Made by a program: the position numbers and the translations under genes. 30,056 nucleotides of DNA from a virus, in IMG/VR virus record IMGVR_UViG_3300008629_000021, positions 1 through 30,056 of that record; one strand, written 5' to 3'. Below the pieces are notes generated by a model, which did not search any database, was not told the origin of the DNA, and saw only the letters and a program-made list of their open reading frames with translations. The stretch's first letter is position 1. Each line of letters starts with the position of its first letter. Shown piece after piece: positions 29,922 through 30,056 of the stretch.

Positions 29922-30056
29922 ATGGCTTTAGGCACAAACCATAGTACGACTACAACCTCCGCTAACTTTATCCCAGAACTCTGGTCAGATGAAGTTATTG
30001 GAGCGTACAAATCAAATCTAGTTGTAGCAAACGTGGTAACAAAGTTATCACACAAG
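29922..30056 (+). CDS. Major capsid protein, N-terminal part (3' truncated)
   Basis: ATG 29922 with GGAG (29911-29914) 7 bases upstream. 45 codons are visible before the right edge. The motif NFIPELWSDEVIGAYKSNLVVANVV is typical of coat proteins of podoviruses and related phages. Order scaffold then coat supports it. The rest lies outside the window; if the molecule is circular it may continue at the left edge region after further genes. Confidence 0.85.
   Translation, partial: MALGTNHSTTTTSANFIPELWSDEVIGAYKSNLVVANVVTKLSHK

Noticed and set aside
1-30056. Direct terminal repeats or circular overlap between the window ends
   Set aside because: The first bases (fibre gene) and last bases (coat gene) are different genes with no shared sequence that I can see.

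Overview
The window reads as a nearly complete genome, or a large contig, of a temperate tailed phage of the short-tailed (podovirus) type. It is AT-rich (about 40% GC by eye), tightly packed, and most neighbouring genes overlap by ATGA or TAATG. There is no tape-measure gene, major tail-tube gene or baseplate set. Instead there is a terminase / portal / scaffold / coat block, head-tail adaptor proteins, fibre genes, and a run of large internal-virion-like proteins ending in a small transglycosylase. Temperate life is supported by a tyrosine integrase, an excisionase-like HTH protein, a repressor/Cro-like regulator, and an attP-like site containing the 3' half of a bacterial tRNA-Pro (anticodon GGG, CCA encoded). 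That tRNA fragment points to a Gram-negative bacterial host. A marine host is my guess from overall gene style and composition, and the sequence does not prove it.

Layout. 1-11288 (+): virion and lysis genes: an S74-chaperone fibre cut by the left edge, small membrane/lysis proteins, a metallophosphoesterase, head-tail adaptors, fibre pieces including a poly-glycine adhesin, three internal-virion-like proteins and a transglycosylase. 11278-15821 (-): leftward replication/recombination operon, from RusA through a wHTH replication initiator and a DnaB-type helicase to a YbcO-like HNH protein, several mini-proteins and a NinB-like protein. An iteron-bearing, origin-like segment lies inside the initiator gene. 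15822-15895: divergent control region. 15896-19114 (+): regulator, small early genes, a DUF1071/Sak3-type annealing protein, an SSB-like protein behind a possible pseudoknot leader, and an Xis-like protein. 19098-20340: integrase (-) and attP. 20342-21829 (-): an AT-rich accessory cassette with its own promoter/operator and a terminator. 21840-22684: a long non-coding stretch rich in small palindromes, probably the late promoter and possibly a packaging site. 22685-30056 (+): small terminase, a PAPS-reductase-like protein plus a C5-cytosine methyltransferase, large terminase, portal, scaffold, and the start of the coat protein, cut by the right edge.

Working together: initiator and helicase would start replication at the origin inside the initiator gene. 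RusA, NinB-like, Sak3 and SSB would handle recombination and concatemer processing. The methyltransferase pair would mark DNA just before the packaging motor uses it. Int/Xis and the regulator would govern lysogeny at a host tRNA-Pro gene. The most unusual items are the pseudoknot leader in front of the SSB-like gene (reminiscent of T4 gene 32), a 14-bp G-loop hairpin in place of a ribosome binding site before the xis-like gene, the PAPS-reductase/methyltransferase pair between the terminase genes, and several previously overlooked mini-genes of 24-58 codons.
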